64,000 bases of DNA. Origin: Mesorhizobium sp. 1M-11 (GTDB lineage: Bacteria; Pseudomonadota; Alphaproteobacteria; Rhizobiales; Rhizobiaceae). The notes beneath the pieces are model-generated. The model was not told where the DNA came from. It saw nothing but the letters and a program-made list of their open reading frames with translations, and did not search any database. The stretch covers positions 248,001 to 312,000 of the forward strand of contig NZ_LJSD01000011.1 in NCBI RefSeq assembly GCF_001303895.1, in the 5' to 3' direction. Within the stretch, counting starts at the first letter, position 1; every line of letters starts with the position of its first letter. Of the stretch, positions 17,187 through 23,708 are shown in pieces. Position numbers and translations under genes: made by a program.

Positions 17187-17248
17187 GCCGCCACCATTAA
17201 TTGACTGGTGACGCGGTCCCGGTAATGTCCGGCCCGAAGGGGACGGGC

Positions 17249-18577
17249 ATGAAGGGTTTGATTAGTTTCGATCTTCTTCGACTGGACGGCTACATGGCCA
17301 TGGAAGTCGAAGAGCTTGAGGGGAAGTTGTACGTTGACACCCAGGCATTGAAGCCGGAGAAACCGCGGTGCGCCTGCGATGCTCCTGACGTGGTGAAGCA
17401 TGGGAAGCGCGTCGTTCACTTCCGTGACTTCCCGATCCAGCGGCAGGAAACGTACCTGCGCATCACGCGCCAGCGCTATCGATGCCGAAGCTGTGCTTCC
17501 ATCCTCCTTGAGCGCCTGCCGTTCATCGACGACGACAAGAGGATGACCGCCCGATTTCGAGACCAACTCTTCAAGGATGGCATCGAGATGAAGTTCAGGT
17601 TGGGCGGCGACATCAACGGGGTGAAAGAAAGCCTGGTGCGTCGGACGTTCAAGGAAGAGGCCCGGAAGCGTTTTCAGACCTACACCTTCGATCTTCCCCG
17701 CATTCTCGGTATGGACGAGAAGGTGATTGGCGGCTCCCCTCGATTTGTCATCGGCGACGTTGAGAACCGCCTGCTGCTGGACATCACCGAGTCCCGCAAG
17801 AAGGAGGACTTGGTCCCCTACTTCAAGCAGTGGAGCCACGCCGACCGGATGAAGGTCGAGGTCATCACTCAGGACATGTACTGGGGCTACAAGACGCTCA
17901 ATGAGCAATACTTCAAGGCCTCGACGATCGTAATCGATCGCTTCCACGTTGTCCGATACGCCGACTGGGCGGTGAGCAAGGTCCGCCAGAAAATTCAGGA
18001 GGGCGCGATCAATGAGGACCGCATCGAGCTGAAGGACAAGATGGAGCTGTTCCAGACCCGCCCGCAGAAGCTCAAGGACGAAGAGAAGGCGGAGATGGAG
18101 CGGTTGTTCAAAAAGCATCCGAAGATCGAGGAAGCCTACACGCTCAAGGAATGGTTCTACAAAATCTACCACTGCAAAACGCGGGAAGAAGCTGAGAACG
18201 ATTATGAGGCGTGGCGACGACTGATCCCCGACGACATGAAGGGACCATTCAGCAAGATATTTTCCTTCATGCGGGAGAGCCGCTGGCGACGGTACATCTT
18301 CAACTACTTCGATCACCGCTACACGAACGGATACATCGAAGGCCTGAACGGGCTTCTGGACGAAATTAACCGAGGCGGTCGCGGCTACGATCTCGAAACG
18401 CTTCGATACAAGGCGCTTCTGAAGTACGGCGACGTGAAGCGGCTGATCGACATCTACACCTACGATCTGTGGAAGATCAGCCCGGAAGAACGGGAGGAAA
18501 TTTTGGGTACGTCGATTGGTCATGGGATCAGCCTGTCAACCTTTGAGCGCGATTTGAGAGCAGGTGCGTTCTGGTGA
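17249..18577 (+). CDS. ISL3-family transposase
   Basis: DDE transposase of 442 residues. A zinc-binding N-terminus has CAC at 41-43 and CRSC at 79-82. The catalytic triad is visible as D156 (LGMDEKVIGG), D209 (ITQDMYWGY, followed by VIDRFHVV) and E364 (TNGYIEGLNGLLDEINRGGRGY), as in ISL3 elements. The ATG has GAAGGGGA seven bases before it. It is on the opposite strand to the surrounding phage operon and its composition is less GC-rich in feel (many Lys, Glu, Ile codons), which suggests an insertion. I could not find matching terminal inverted repeats or a target duplication, so the ends of an element are not defined. Confidence 0.88.
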   Translation: MKGLISFDLLRLDGYMAMEVEELEGKLYVDTQALKPEKPRCACDAPDVVKHGKRVVHFRDFPIQRQETYLRITRQRYRCRSCASILLERLPFIDDDKRMTARFRDQLFKDGIEMKFRLGGDINGVKESLVRRTFKEEARKRFQTYTFDLPRILGMDEKVIGGSPRFVIGDVENRLLLDITESRKKEDLVPYFKQWSHADRMKVEVITQDMYWGYKTLNEQYFKASTIVIDRFHVVRYADWAVSKVRQKIQEGAINEDRIELKDKMELFQTRPQKLKDEEKAEMERLFKKHPKIEEAYTLKEWFYKIYHCKTREEAENDYEAWRRLIPDDMKGPFSKIFSFMRESRWRRYIFNYFDHRYTNGYIEGLNGLLDEINRGGRGYDLETLRYKALLKYGDVKRLIDIYTYDLWKISPEEREEILGTSIGHGISLSTFERDLRAGAFW

Positions 18578-19059
18578 GTTCCAACCGTGAAAGTCGGATA
18601 GCCCCAGCACCAGTTGCCGTCACGGTTGCGAAGGAAACCCCACCTGCGGTTTGAATTGCCGCGCCAAACCAGCGTGATGATTTTCCGGCTGTCGGCCTGC
18701 GGGATGTTGCCGACCACGTCGCCTGCATAACGACCGATGACCCGGTGGCAATGCGTTGCGGGCCGATAAGATAGACGGAAGGCGCGAACCACTTGGCGGT
18801 GAAGTTTGTATTTCTCCGGCCCGCAAAAAAGCGCCTCCATGTAGCAAAGGCCCTTGGTGTCAGGCGTGGCTACTTCCTCGACATACGAAGTCAGCGGAAA
18901 CGTCCAGAAATCCCAAGGGTGATCATGGCAATCCGGATCGATATCGCCACGATGAAAGACGTGAAGGCGAAGGCGCCCGAACCAAAACCGCGTGAGGTAA
19001 GGGCTCGTATGTTCGCCATGACCATATATCGTCTGCCGACCCAAGAGCCCCCAGCTCAT
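18520..19059 (-). CDS. Phage protein of unknown function, possibly with altered C-terminus
   Basis: A 179-residue protein. The His/Asp-rich segment LRLHVFHRGDIDPDCHDHPWDFWTF and later PATHCHRVIG look like a cupin-type metal site, known from phage hypothetical proteins of this type. After RWGFLRNRDGNWCW the tail reads GYPTFTVGTHQNAPALKS, which looks unlike the rest and overlaps the transposase 3' end on the other strand, so the C-terminus may have been replaced when the transposase gene arrived. It is coupled to the upstream gene by an ATGA overlap. Confidence 0.68.
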   Translation of the reverse strand: MSWGLLGRQTIYGHGEHTSPYLTRFWFGRLRLHVFHRGDIDPDCHDHPWDFWTFPLTSYVEEVATPDTKGLCYMEALFCGPEKYKLHRQVVRAFRLSYRPATHCHRVIGRYAGDVVGNIPQADSRKIITLVWRGNSNRRWGFLRNRDGNWCWGYPTFTVGTHQNAPALKSRSKVDRLIP

Positions 19060-19553
19060 GCCGCGCCCCCGTTCACAACCGTGAACCCGCCAACGGCCTT
19101 CACCTGGGCGAGCGACTTGCGGTGATCGCTGAGAACGCGCTCGAGATGCGCCATCAGCTTGTCCTGCTCGTTCGCCTCGGCGGGCGTGATCTGGCCATCG
19201 GAGAGATGCAGGGCGGCGGCGGTCATCACTTCGCCGACCTGGCGAACGACATCGGCATAGGAGCGCATGACGCCGTTTGCCGCCTCGACCGCGCCGTCAG
19301 GATCGGCCAGCCGGCGATTGTTCAGCGACGCCATCGCGGAGGTGACGAGCGGCATGCCGCACTCGCCTTCGAGCGCCAGCGCCACATGCACCGGCATCAT
19401 GTCGGGCTGCGCGCCATTGTTCCACCGGCCGACCTGTGCGTCGGAGAAATCGACGATTACAGCGGCACGCTGGATGCCGCCGCACGCAGCGATCAGGTCA
19501 CGCTGCGCGGCCTTGATGCGGTAGTGTCGCTGGTCTGCATTGGCGACGGTCAT
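19056..19553 (-). CDS. Putative phage transcriptional regulator (CII-like layout)
   Basis: A 165-residue protein with an N-terminal helix-turn-helix-like region, YRIKAAQRDLIAACGGIQRAAVIVDFSDAQVGRWNN, followed by helices and an end VKAVGGFTVVNGGAA. Proteins of this shape at the head of phage early operons are often regulators. It is the first gene of the minus-strand replication operon, directly downstream of an operator-like pair. Function is not proven. Confidence 0.65.
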   Translation of the reverse strand: MTVANADQRHYRIKAAQRDLIAACGGIQRAAVIVDFSDAQVGRWNNGAQPDMMPVHVALALEGECGMPLVTSAMASLNNRRLADPDGAVEAANGVMRSYADVVRQVGEVMTAAALHLSDGQITPAEANEQDKLMAHLERVLSDHRKSLAQVKAVGGFTVVNGGAA

Positions 19554-19581
19554 GGGCGAAAGCTCCCAAAGGGCAAAAGCT

Positions 19582-19624
19582 TTCTCCTCACGAGAAAAGC
19601 GGACGCTTTTTCTCGTGGTGAGAA
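19582..19624. promoter_or_regulatory. Pair of inverted operator-like sites between divergent genes
   Basis: Two 15-base sites, TTCTCCTCACGAGAA (19582) and TTCTCGTGGTGAGAA (19610), are each near-palindromic and are inverted copies of each other, 28 bases apart. Together they form a larger dyad with arms CACGAGAAAAGCG and CGCTTTTTCTCGTG. They lie between the minus replication operon and a plus-strand gene, so they probably bind a regulator that controls one or both. The sequence differs from the ACGGAA operators of the repressor. Confidence 0.6.
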
Positions 19625-19749
19625 CGGTTCGAAAGGTGTGTTGTCGTCAGGTCAGAACGTTACGGAGGTCCGCATGCAGTTCCTTTCAAATCTCGTTGCA
19701 AGCCTTCGTCGGACTTGCTCGAATGGTCGGGTCCATCGGGAGGAAACAG

Positions 19750-20058
19750 ATGAAAGCCGAAGAACGGATCGAACTCGAAGCGTTGACGGAAGAGCTGCTC
19801 GCACGGAATGGGGTACTGGAAGCCATGCAGTCGCAGGTTGTCCGTCTCCTTGCCAGCCTTACCGACGATCCGGATGCCAGCGTCCGGCTGACGATGGCCG
19901 ATGTTCGAACCAATCTTCATCTTGGCCTGGAGAAAGCGAACAAGACCGGCGATCCGTCGCAACAGCGCATTGCGCGACGATCTCTGGAACATGTGAACGA
20001 CGTCGAAGCTCGTCTGCTGGAGATGAGACGGCACGAAGGTGGTGGCGGGACGCAATAG
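19750..20058 (+). CDS. Hypothetical coiled-coil phage protein
   Basis: A 102-residue, Glu/Leu-rich helical protein (MKAEERIELEALTEELLARN onward), predicted largely as coiled coil. The ATG is preceded by GGGAGG at good spacing. It is divergent from the minus replication operon. Function unknown. Confidence 0.62.
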   Translation: MKAEERIELEALTEELLARNGVLEAMQSQVVRLLASLTDDPDASVRLTMADVRTNLHLGLEKANKTGDPSQQRIARRSLEHVNDVEARLLEMRRHEGGGGTQ

Positions 20059-20165
20059 GCCTGCCCGATCTTCCGGTTTCCGTCCGAGGATTGGACGAAA
20101 ATCCACATCGATCTCATACCGATACCGGTGGAGCACAGCCACCGGAATGGGGAACTGACGGCCAG

Positions 20166-20468
20166 TCATTCCGCCGCCTCCTGCGCAGGAAGCCGCAAGG
20201 CGGCGACGTGGTGATGGTCAAGGGTGGCGGACCGCTTAGGCTCGGGCCGCGTGATGGTGTCGGGCCACGCCAAGAGTGCGGGCCAATTATCGGAGAACCA
20301 CTGCATGGCAGCTTCGAAAGTCGAGGTTGTTACATCGGCGCGACCTTCTGCAATTGCACCCAATGTTGCACCGCGATTGAGAACGATTGTTGAGATACGC
20401 GCACGGCTGAGGCCGACCGCGTCGGCATAGACGTCACCCACCACGACAAGCTGCTGTTTCAGGTTCAT
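20166..20468 (-). CDS. Probable Cro-like regulator
   Basis: A 100-residue product starting MNLKQQLVVVGDVYADAVGLSRARISTIV, a helix-turn-helix-like pattern, with TSTFEAAMQWFSDNWP behind it. It is divergent from the repressor gene with only 86 bases between starts, the usual repressor/Cro arrangement, and the gap contains three operator copies. There is no ribosome site before the ATG; a promoter predicted in the gap would give a nearly leaderless message. Confidence 0.65.
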   Translation of the reverse strand: MNLKQQLVVVGDVYADAVGLSRARISTIVLNRGATLGAIAEGRADVTTSTFEAAMQWFSDNWPALLAWPDTITRPEPKRSATLDHHHVAALRLPAQEAAE

Positions 20469-20554
20469 GCGACATGGATACGGAACTTTTTCCTTATCGT
20501 CAACGGATTGTTTTCCGCGATACAGAAAGTCGATTTGCGGATAAAATTCCTCAC
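20469..20554. promoter_or_regulatory. Divergent repressor/Cro promoters with three operators
   Basis: Three related 16-base sites: ACGGAACTTTTTCCTT (20480), ACGGATTGTTTTCCGC (20503) and GCGGATAAAATTCCTC (20537). On the minus strand TTGACG (20498-20503) and TATCCA (20475-20480) are 17 bases apart and enclose the first operator, giving a Cro-side promoter. On the plus strand TAAAAT at 20542-20547 could be the -10 for the repressor, with transcription starting close to its ATG. Confidence 0.65.
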
Positions 20555-21217
20555 ATGCCAACAGATTTCCAAATGCGCGTGCGAATCCGCATGGCTGAGC
20601 TAAATTTGTCCGCAAGGGCAACTTCCCTGGCGGCCGACCTATCCGCCGACGCGGTGGGCAAGATGCTCAAGGACGGCGCAGGCCTTCCACGTGGCGACAG
20701 CCTAACGGGGCTGGCGCGGGCTCTAAAGACTACGGAGCAATGGCTGATATCAGGCCCGGATGAAAAACAGGCATCCCGAAGCGCGGAAGGCAGCGAGGAA
20801 ACTCTTTCGCCGCCGCATGTTGAAGAGGTTGAGATTAAGGCCACAGCAGCAGGATCGCATGACCACGGGGCGATCCAGCTGTTTGACAATGCTATTGGTT
20901 ACGCTCCCCTACCCCGAGGACTGAAAAAACAAACAGGTGTTTATGCACTGGTTGTGATCAACGATTCGATGTGGCCGGAACATAAGCCAGGCGCAATCCG
21001 TTTTGTGACCCCCGGCATTCCACCTCGCGTCGGCGACAGTGTAGTGATCGAGTTCATCAAAGATCCTGAGATCGGCCCCGAAGCCATGATCGGACACCTC
21101 AACACTCGCGGCGAAACAATCAAACTCGGCAAACTCAATCCGCCTGCGGAGATCGAAATACCCGCAAAGTCGATACTCAAACTGCACCGAATCGCCACAG
21201 ACGCCGAAACGGCATGA
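20555..21217 (+). CDS. Phage repressor, LexA/CI type (S24 peptidase)
   Basis: Keeps the prophage silent by binding the ACGGAA operators. The 220-residue protein has an N-terminal helix-turn-helix region (about residues 8-65) and a C-terminal S24 peptidase domain with the nucleophile in VVINDSMWPEHKPG (S138) and a candidate catalytic Lys around 190. An Ala-Gly pair at about 99-100 in the linker is a plausible self-cleavage site, so the repressor may be inactivated by RecA in the SOS response. The earlier possible start overlaps the operators; no ribosome site precedes the chosen ATG. Confidence 0.88.
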   Translation: MPTDFQMRVRIRMAELNLSARATSLAADLSADAVGKMLKDGAGLPRGDSLTGLARALKTTEQWLISGPDEKQASRSAEGSEETLSPPHVEEVEIKATAAGSHDHGAIQLFDNAIGYAPLPRGLKKQTGVYALVVINDSMWPEHKPGAIRFVTPGIPPRVGDSVVIEFIKDPEIGPEAMIGHLNTRGETIKLGKLNPPAEIEIPAKSILKLHRIATDAETA

Positions 21218-21269
21218 CGGAATAATTTCCGTACTCCGTATTGACACGGAATAATTTCCGTACTTAATT
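21217..21269 (+). promoter_or_regulatory. Early rightward promoter with two identical operators
   Basis: Two copies of ACGGAATAATTTCCGTACT begin at 21217 and 21246, each with perfect arms ACGGAA and TTCCGT. TTGACA (21241-21246) and TTAATT (21264-21269) are 17 bases apart, so the second operator fills the spacer of a sigma-70-type promoter. Repressor bound there would block the plus-strand early operon. The first copy starts in the stop codon of the repressor gene. Confidence 0.7.
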
Positions 21270-21315
21270 CCGCTCCATCGCCCTTGAACCGGTGGAGCTT
21301 CCGAATTTGTCCCGC

Positions 21316-21651
21316 TTACAATTTATTGACATCCTCGTCCGTGACAAATCCGCGACAACCAGCGGACGTTCCGTCGACGACGACTATCGTGTGGGACGCC
21401 ACGCCTCGTTCCACAATAACGGCATGATCGCCCGGCTTGGCTGTGCAGGCGAGAAGCCTGGAAACCAAACTGGGATTGGTTTCGTTGACCTTGGCTTCGA
21501 TAAGTTTGACAGCCTCACGAAAAGCGGCGTGATCACGCCAAACATAAACTGTGCTCATCTCGGCACGGCCAAGTATCACCTGCTCTTCAGCGGCAATAGC
21601 ATTGGACACCCAAGCGACCAATACGATCGCAACGGCTATCGCTCGACGCAT
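21316..21651 (-). CDS. Exported protein in the immunity region
   Basis: A 111-residue protein with a clear signal peptide, MRRAIAVAIVLVAWVSNAIA, cleaved after AIA. The mature part has two Cys (LLACTAKPG and SAGCRGFV) that may form a disulfide. The start has GGGAGGGG just upstream. It lies between repressor and early genes on the strand opposite to the early transcript, like lysogenic-conversion or exclusion genes in other phages. I do not recognise the family. Confidence 0.72.
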   Translation of the reverse strand: MRRAIAVAIVLVAWVSNAIAAEEQVILGRAEMSTVYVWRDHAAFREAVKLIEAKVNETNPSLVSRLLACTAKPGDHAVIVERGVASHTIVVVDGTSAGCRGFVTDEDVNKL

Positions 21652-21666
21652 AAACCCCTCCCACCG

Positions 21667-21816
21667 ATGACCAGCCATCTTGGCACGTTCGAAGGCGAAC
21701 GCAAGCGGAACACGCGCGGCTTCGACGAGGACTGCAGCACGGCGCGCGCCCTTTGCTCGCTGCTGGCCATCACCGTCTTTCTCTACGCCGTATCCCTCTT
21801 CACGAGGGTCTACTGA
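21667..21816 (+). CDS. Possible small membrane protein
   Basis: A 49-residue frame with a charged N-terminal half and a hydrophobic segment ALCSLLAITVFLYAVSLF. Its stop overlaps the next start (TGATG), which suggests coupled translation, but no ribosome site is visible before the ATG. It would be the first gene of the early operon. Confidence 0.4.
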   Translation: MTSHLGTFEGERKRNTRGFDEDCSTARALCSLLAITVFLYAVSLFTRVY

Positions 21817-22054
21817 TGCGCGTGAAAATGTTCGAATGTTCCGCCAGTTCCGGTTCGAGGAACTTCGTCGGCATCTTCCCTCTGGAAGATATCCTATCCG
21901 CAAATGCCAACGCGTTCTCCACCGAAGAACTTGACGAATTCGCTGGTGAGCTGAAGCGAACCGGGCAGGCAAGATTGCCCGGCTTTGTCGGTGCCTATGC
22001 CGAATTCGAGCGGATCGCCCCTTCCACTACACTTTCCACGAGGGTCTACTGATG
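21801..22054 (+). repeat. Duplicated ribosome-site leader
   Basis: CACGAGGGTCTACTGATG occurs at 21801-21818 and again at 22037-22054, both times ending in the start codon of the next gene and containing its GAGGG ribosome site; similarity extends a few bases upstream. Because the copies lie in the 3' ends of two genes, both encoded proteins end in TRVY. This suggests a local duplication or strong selection for the same coupling signal. Confidence 0.75.
21816..22052 (+). CDS. Hypothetical phage early protein, 78 residues
   Basis: Begins MRVKMFECSASSGSRNFVGI; the middle FSTEELDEFAGELKRTGQARLPG is helical and charged. No family recognised. The start has GAGGG eight bases upstream and overlaps the previous stop; its own stop overlaps the following start in the same way. 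Confidence 0.62.
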   Translation: MRVKMFECSASSGSRNFVGIFPLEDILSANANAFSTEELDEFAGELKRTGQARLPGFVGAYAEFERIAPSTTLSTRVY

Positions 22055-22642
22055 CTGACAGAAGTCCGCAGCGGCGGTGCCATGTCGCACCCCATCGCCT
22101 CCAGCCTCGCCGGCAAGCCCGGCCAGCGCGCATCCAATCAGGTCCGGTCCGATCATCCTGCCGGCGAACAGAAGCTGCACCATCGTGCGGTCGAACTCGC
22201 CGACATGCTGCGCGAACTGGCCGGCGTCGACGGCAGCGCCAGCGAAGCCGAGCTGCGCGGCCGCGGCTTCACCATGGCCGAGATCGTCGAGCACCTGCCG
22301 ACCGCCACGCTGATCGTGTCGGAAAGCTGGGTGCGCCGCGTCGATCCGCCCGGCGACCGCGTGCCCGACATCATCACCAAGGCGCTGGCGGCAGCCTCGC
22401 ACAACATGCCGAAGACCGCCGGCCTCGAACCGGAATTCGAGGAGGATGCCGGCATCGCTTGGCGCCGCTATTGCACGGCACGTGCAGCCTGGAAGCTCGA
22501 TCCATGGGTCAGCCAGGGCGAGCGGTGCCTGAAGCTGCTGGAAGCCTTCCTCGTGCGCCTGCCTTTGCTGGAGCGTGAACGCAACCGCGTCGTCTACGCA
22601 CTCGCCGCCAAGCAGAAGACAGAAGGGAGGCCGGTACGATGA
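22052..22642 (+). CDS. Hypothetical phage protein, 196 residues
   Basis: Helical soluble protein. Features seen are AGEQKLHHRAVELADMLRELAG near residues 38-58, a GRGFTMAEIVEHLPTA segment at 70-85 that resembles a small helix-turn-helix, and a C-terminal RCLKLLEAFLVRLPLLERERNR helix. Placed second to third in the early operon with ATGA coupling to the HD hydrolase gene. Function unknown. Confidence 0.72.
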   Translation: MLTEVRSGGAMSHPIASSLAGKPGQRASNQVRSDHPAGEQKLHHRAVELADMLRELAGVDGSASEAELRGRGFTMAEIVEHLPTATLIVSESWVRRVDPPGDRVPDIITKALAAASHNMPKTAGLEPEFEEDAGIAWRRYCTARAAWKLDPWVSQGERCLKLLEAFLVRLPLLERERNRVVYALAAKQKTEGRPVR

Positions 22643-23295
22643 CCGTCCATCCCTCCGGCTTCGTCATCGACGCCAGCAAGCCCTGGCAGCAGACCATCAG
22701 CGGTCGCGCCTTCCCGCTCACCGCCTTCTCGGCGCTCGACATCGACCTCTATGGCGATGTCGCCGAAAGCCTGGCGCGCGTCTGCCGCTTCGGCGGCCAT
22801 GTGCCGGGCAACGCCTATTCGGTTCTCCAGCACAGCGTCGTCGGCGCCGACGCCGCTCTTGAAGAAACCGGCGACGCCCTGCTGGCGGCTTACTTCCTTG
22901 CGCACGATCTGCACGAACACATCATCGGCGACCAGACCACGCCTGTGGTGAACTGGCTTGCCGGCATCGAACTGGAGACGTTCGGCTCGCGCGATATCGT
23001 TCGCACCGTCCTGGCTATCGCCAAATCAAAACTGGACTGGGCGATCTGGCGCGCTGCCGGCTTGCCGCAGCCCGGAAAGACCTACTGGGAGCGCGTCAAG
23101 GAATTTGATGTGCGCATGCTCGCCACCGAGCGGCGCCACCTGTTGATGCAGCCGCCCGCCAGCTGGGGCGACGATGTCGAGAACGCCAAGCCGATCCGGC
23201 TGCGCGGCAAGCTGACGGCATGGCCGGTCGCCAAGGCCGTCGAGGAATTCCGCATCCGGCTTGACCGCCTTTGCCCAAACGCCAGGAGGATGTGA
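22639..23295 (+). CDS. HD-domain phosphohydrolase
   Basis: Metal-dependent hydrolase, probably acting on nucleotides. The HD pattern is clear: His in VLQHSVVGAD (65), His-Asp in YFLAHDLHEHIIGD (89-90) with Glu 93, and a conserved GDQTTPVVNW after it. The 218-residue length and phage context match the YfbR-like proteins annotated in many phages, which cleave 5'-deoxynucleotides. With MazG downstream it suggests control of the nucleotide pool. Confidence 0.85.
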   Translation: MTVHPSGFVIDASKPWQQTISGRAFPLTAFSALDIDLYGDVAESLARVCRFGGHVPGNAYSVLQHSVVGADAALEETGDALLAAYFLAHDLHEHIIGDQTTPVVNWLAGIELETFGSRDIVRTVLAIAKSKLDWAIWRAAGLPQPGKTYWERVKEFDVRMLATERRHLLMQPPASWGDDVENAKPIRLRGKLTAWPVAKAVEEFRIRLDRLCPNARRM

Positions 23296-23708
23296 TGGGT
23301 CAGAACATTGCCCATATCGCCAGGGTTCTCGATGACGAATCGCGCAGGCGTCTGTTTGCGCCGCTGGTCGAGCAATCGGCTGCCGACGATCTGATCGATG
23401 CGCTTGCCGACAAGAAGCTGCCCGAGATTCATGGCAAGGCTCAACTGACGGACAGCGGCACCAAGTTCATGGATATCATGGCCGCGCGCGCTCATGCCCT
23501 CGGTCGTCTGCCGGAGGAGTTTGAACCGGAGTGGGTCAGCAACTTCCGCACCGAGGCCGAACATCTGCAACGCCTCATCGCGGAATGCCGTGTGGATGAA
23601 GCGCTGGCGCAACTGCACGAGATGGTGCCGGGTCCGGATGTCCTGTCGCCGGCCGCAGCCAAGATGCTGGCACAGCTGCATTCCGGGCAGCGGAGCCTGT
23701 CGCTATGA
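23295..23708 (+). CDS. Hypothetical phage protein, 137 residues
   Basis: MGQNIAHIARVLDDESRRRL onward, helical and acidic, without recognised domain. AGGAGG six bases before the ATG fixes the start, which overlaps the previous stop. It is coupled to the beta-clamp gene by an ATGA overlap, so it may belong to the replication set. Confidence 0.72.
   Translation: MGQNIAHIARVLDDESRRRLFAPLVEQSAADDLIDALADKKLPEIHGKAQLTDSGTKFMDIMAARAHALGRLPEEFEPEWVSNFRTEAEHLQRLIAECRVDEALAQLHEMVPGPDVLSPAAAKMLAQLHSGQRSLSL

Noticed and set aside
17201-18539. TTGACTGGTGA and the reverse of TCAGCCTGTCAA as element ends of the transposase
   Set aside because: Only about 10 of 12 bases match, the right copy lies inside the coding frame, and the flanks show no target duplication.
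19660-20169. Minus-strand frame starting MTGRQFPIPVAVLHRYRYEIDV
   Set aside because: The first 30 residues look possible and the start overlaps the Cro-like gene stop, but most of it runs antisense to the better supported gene at 19750-20058.
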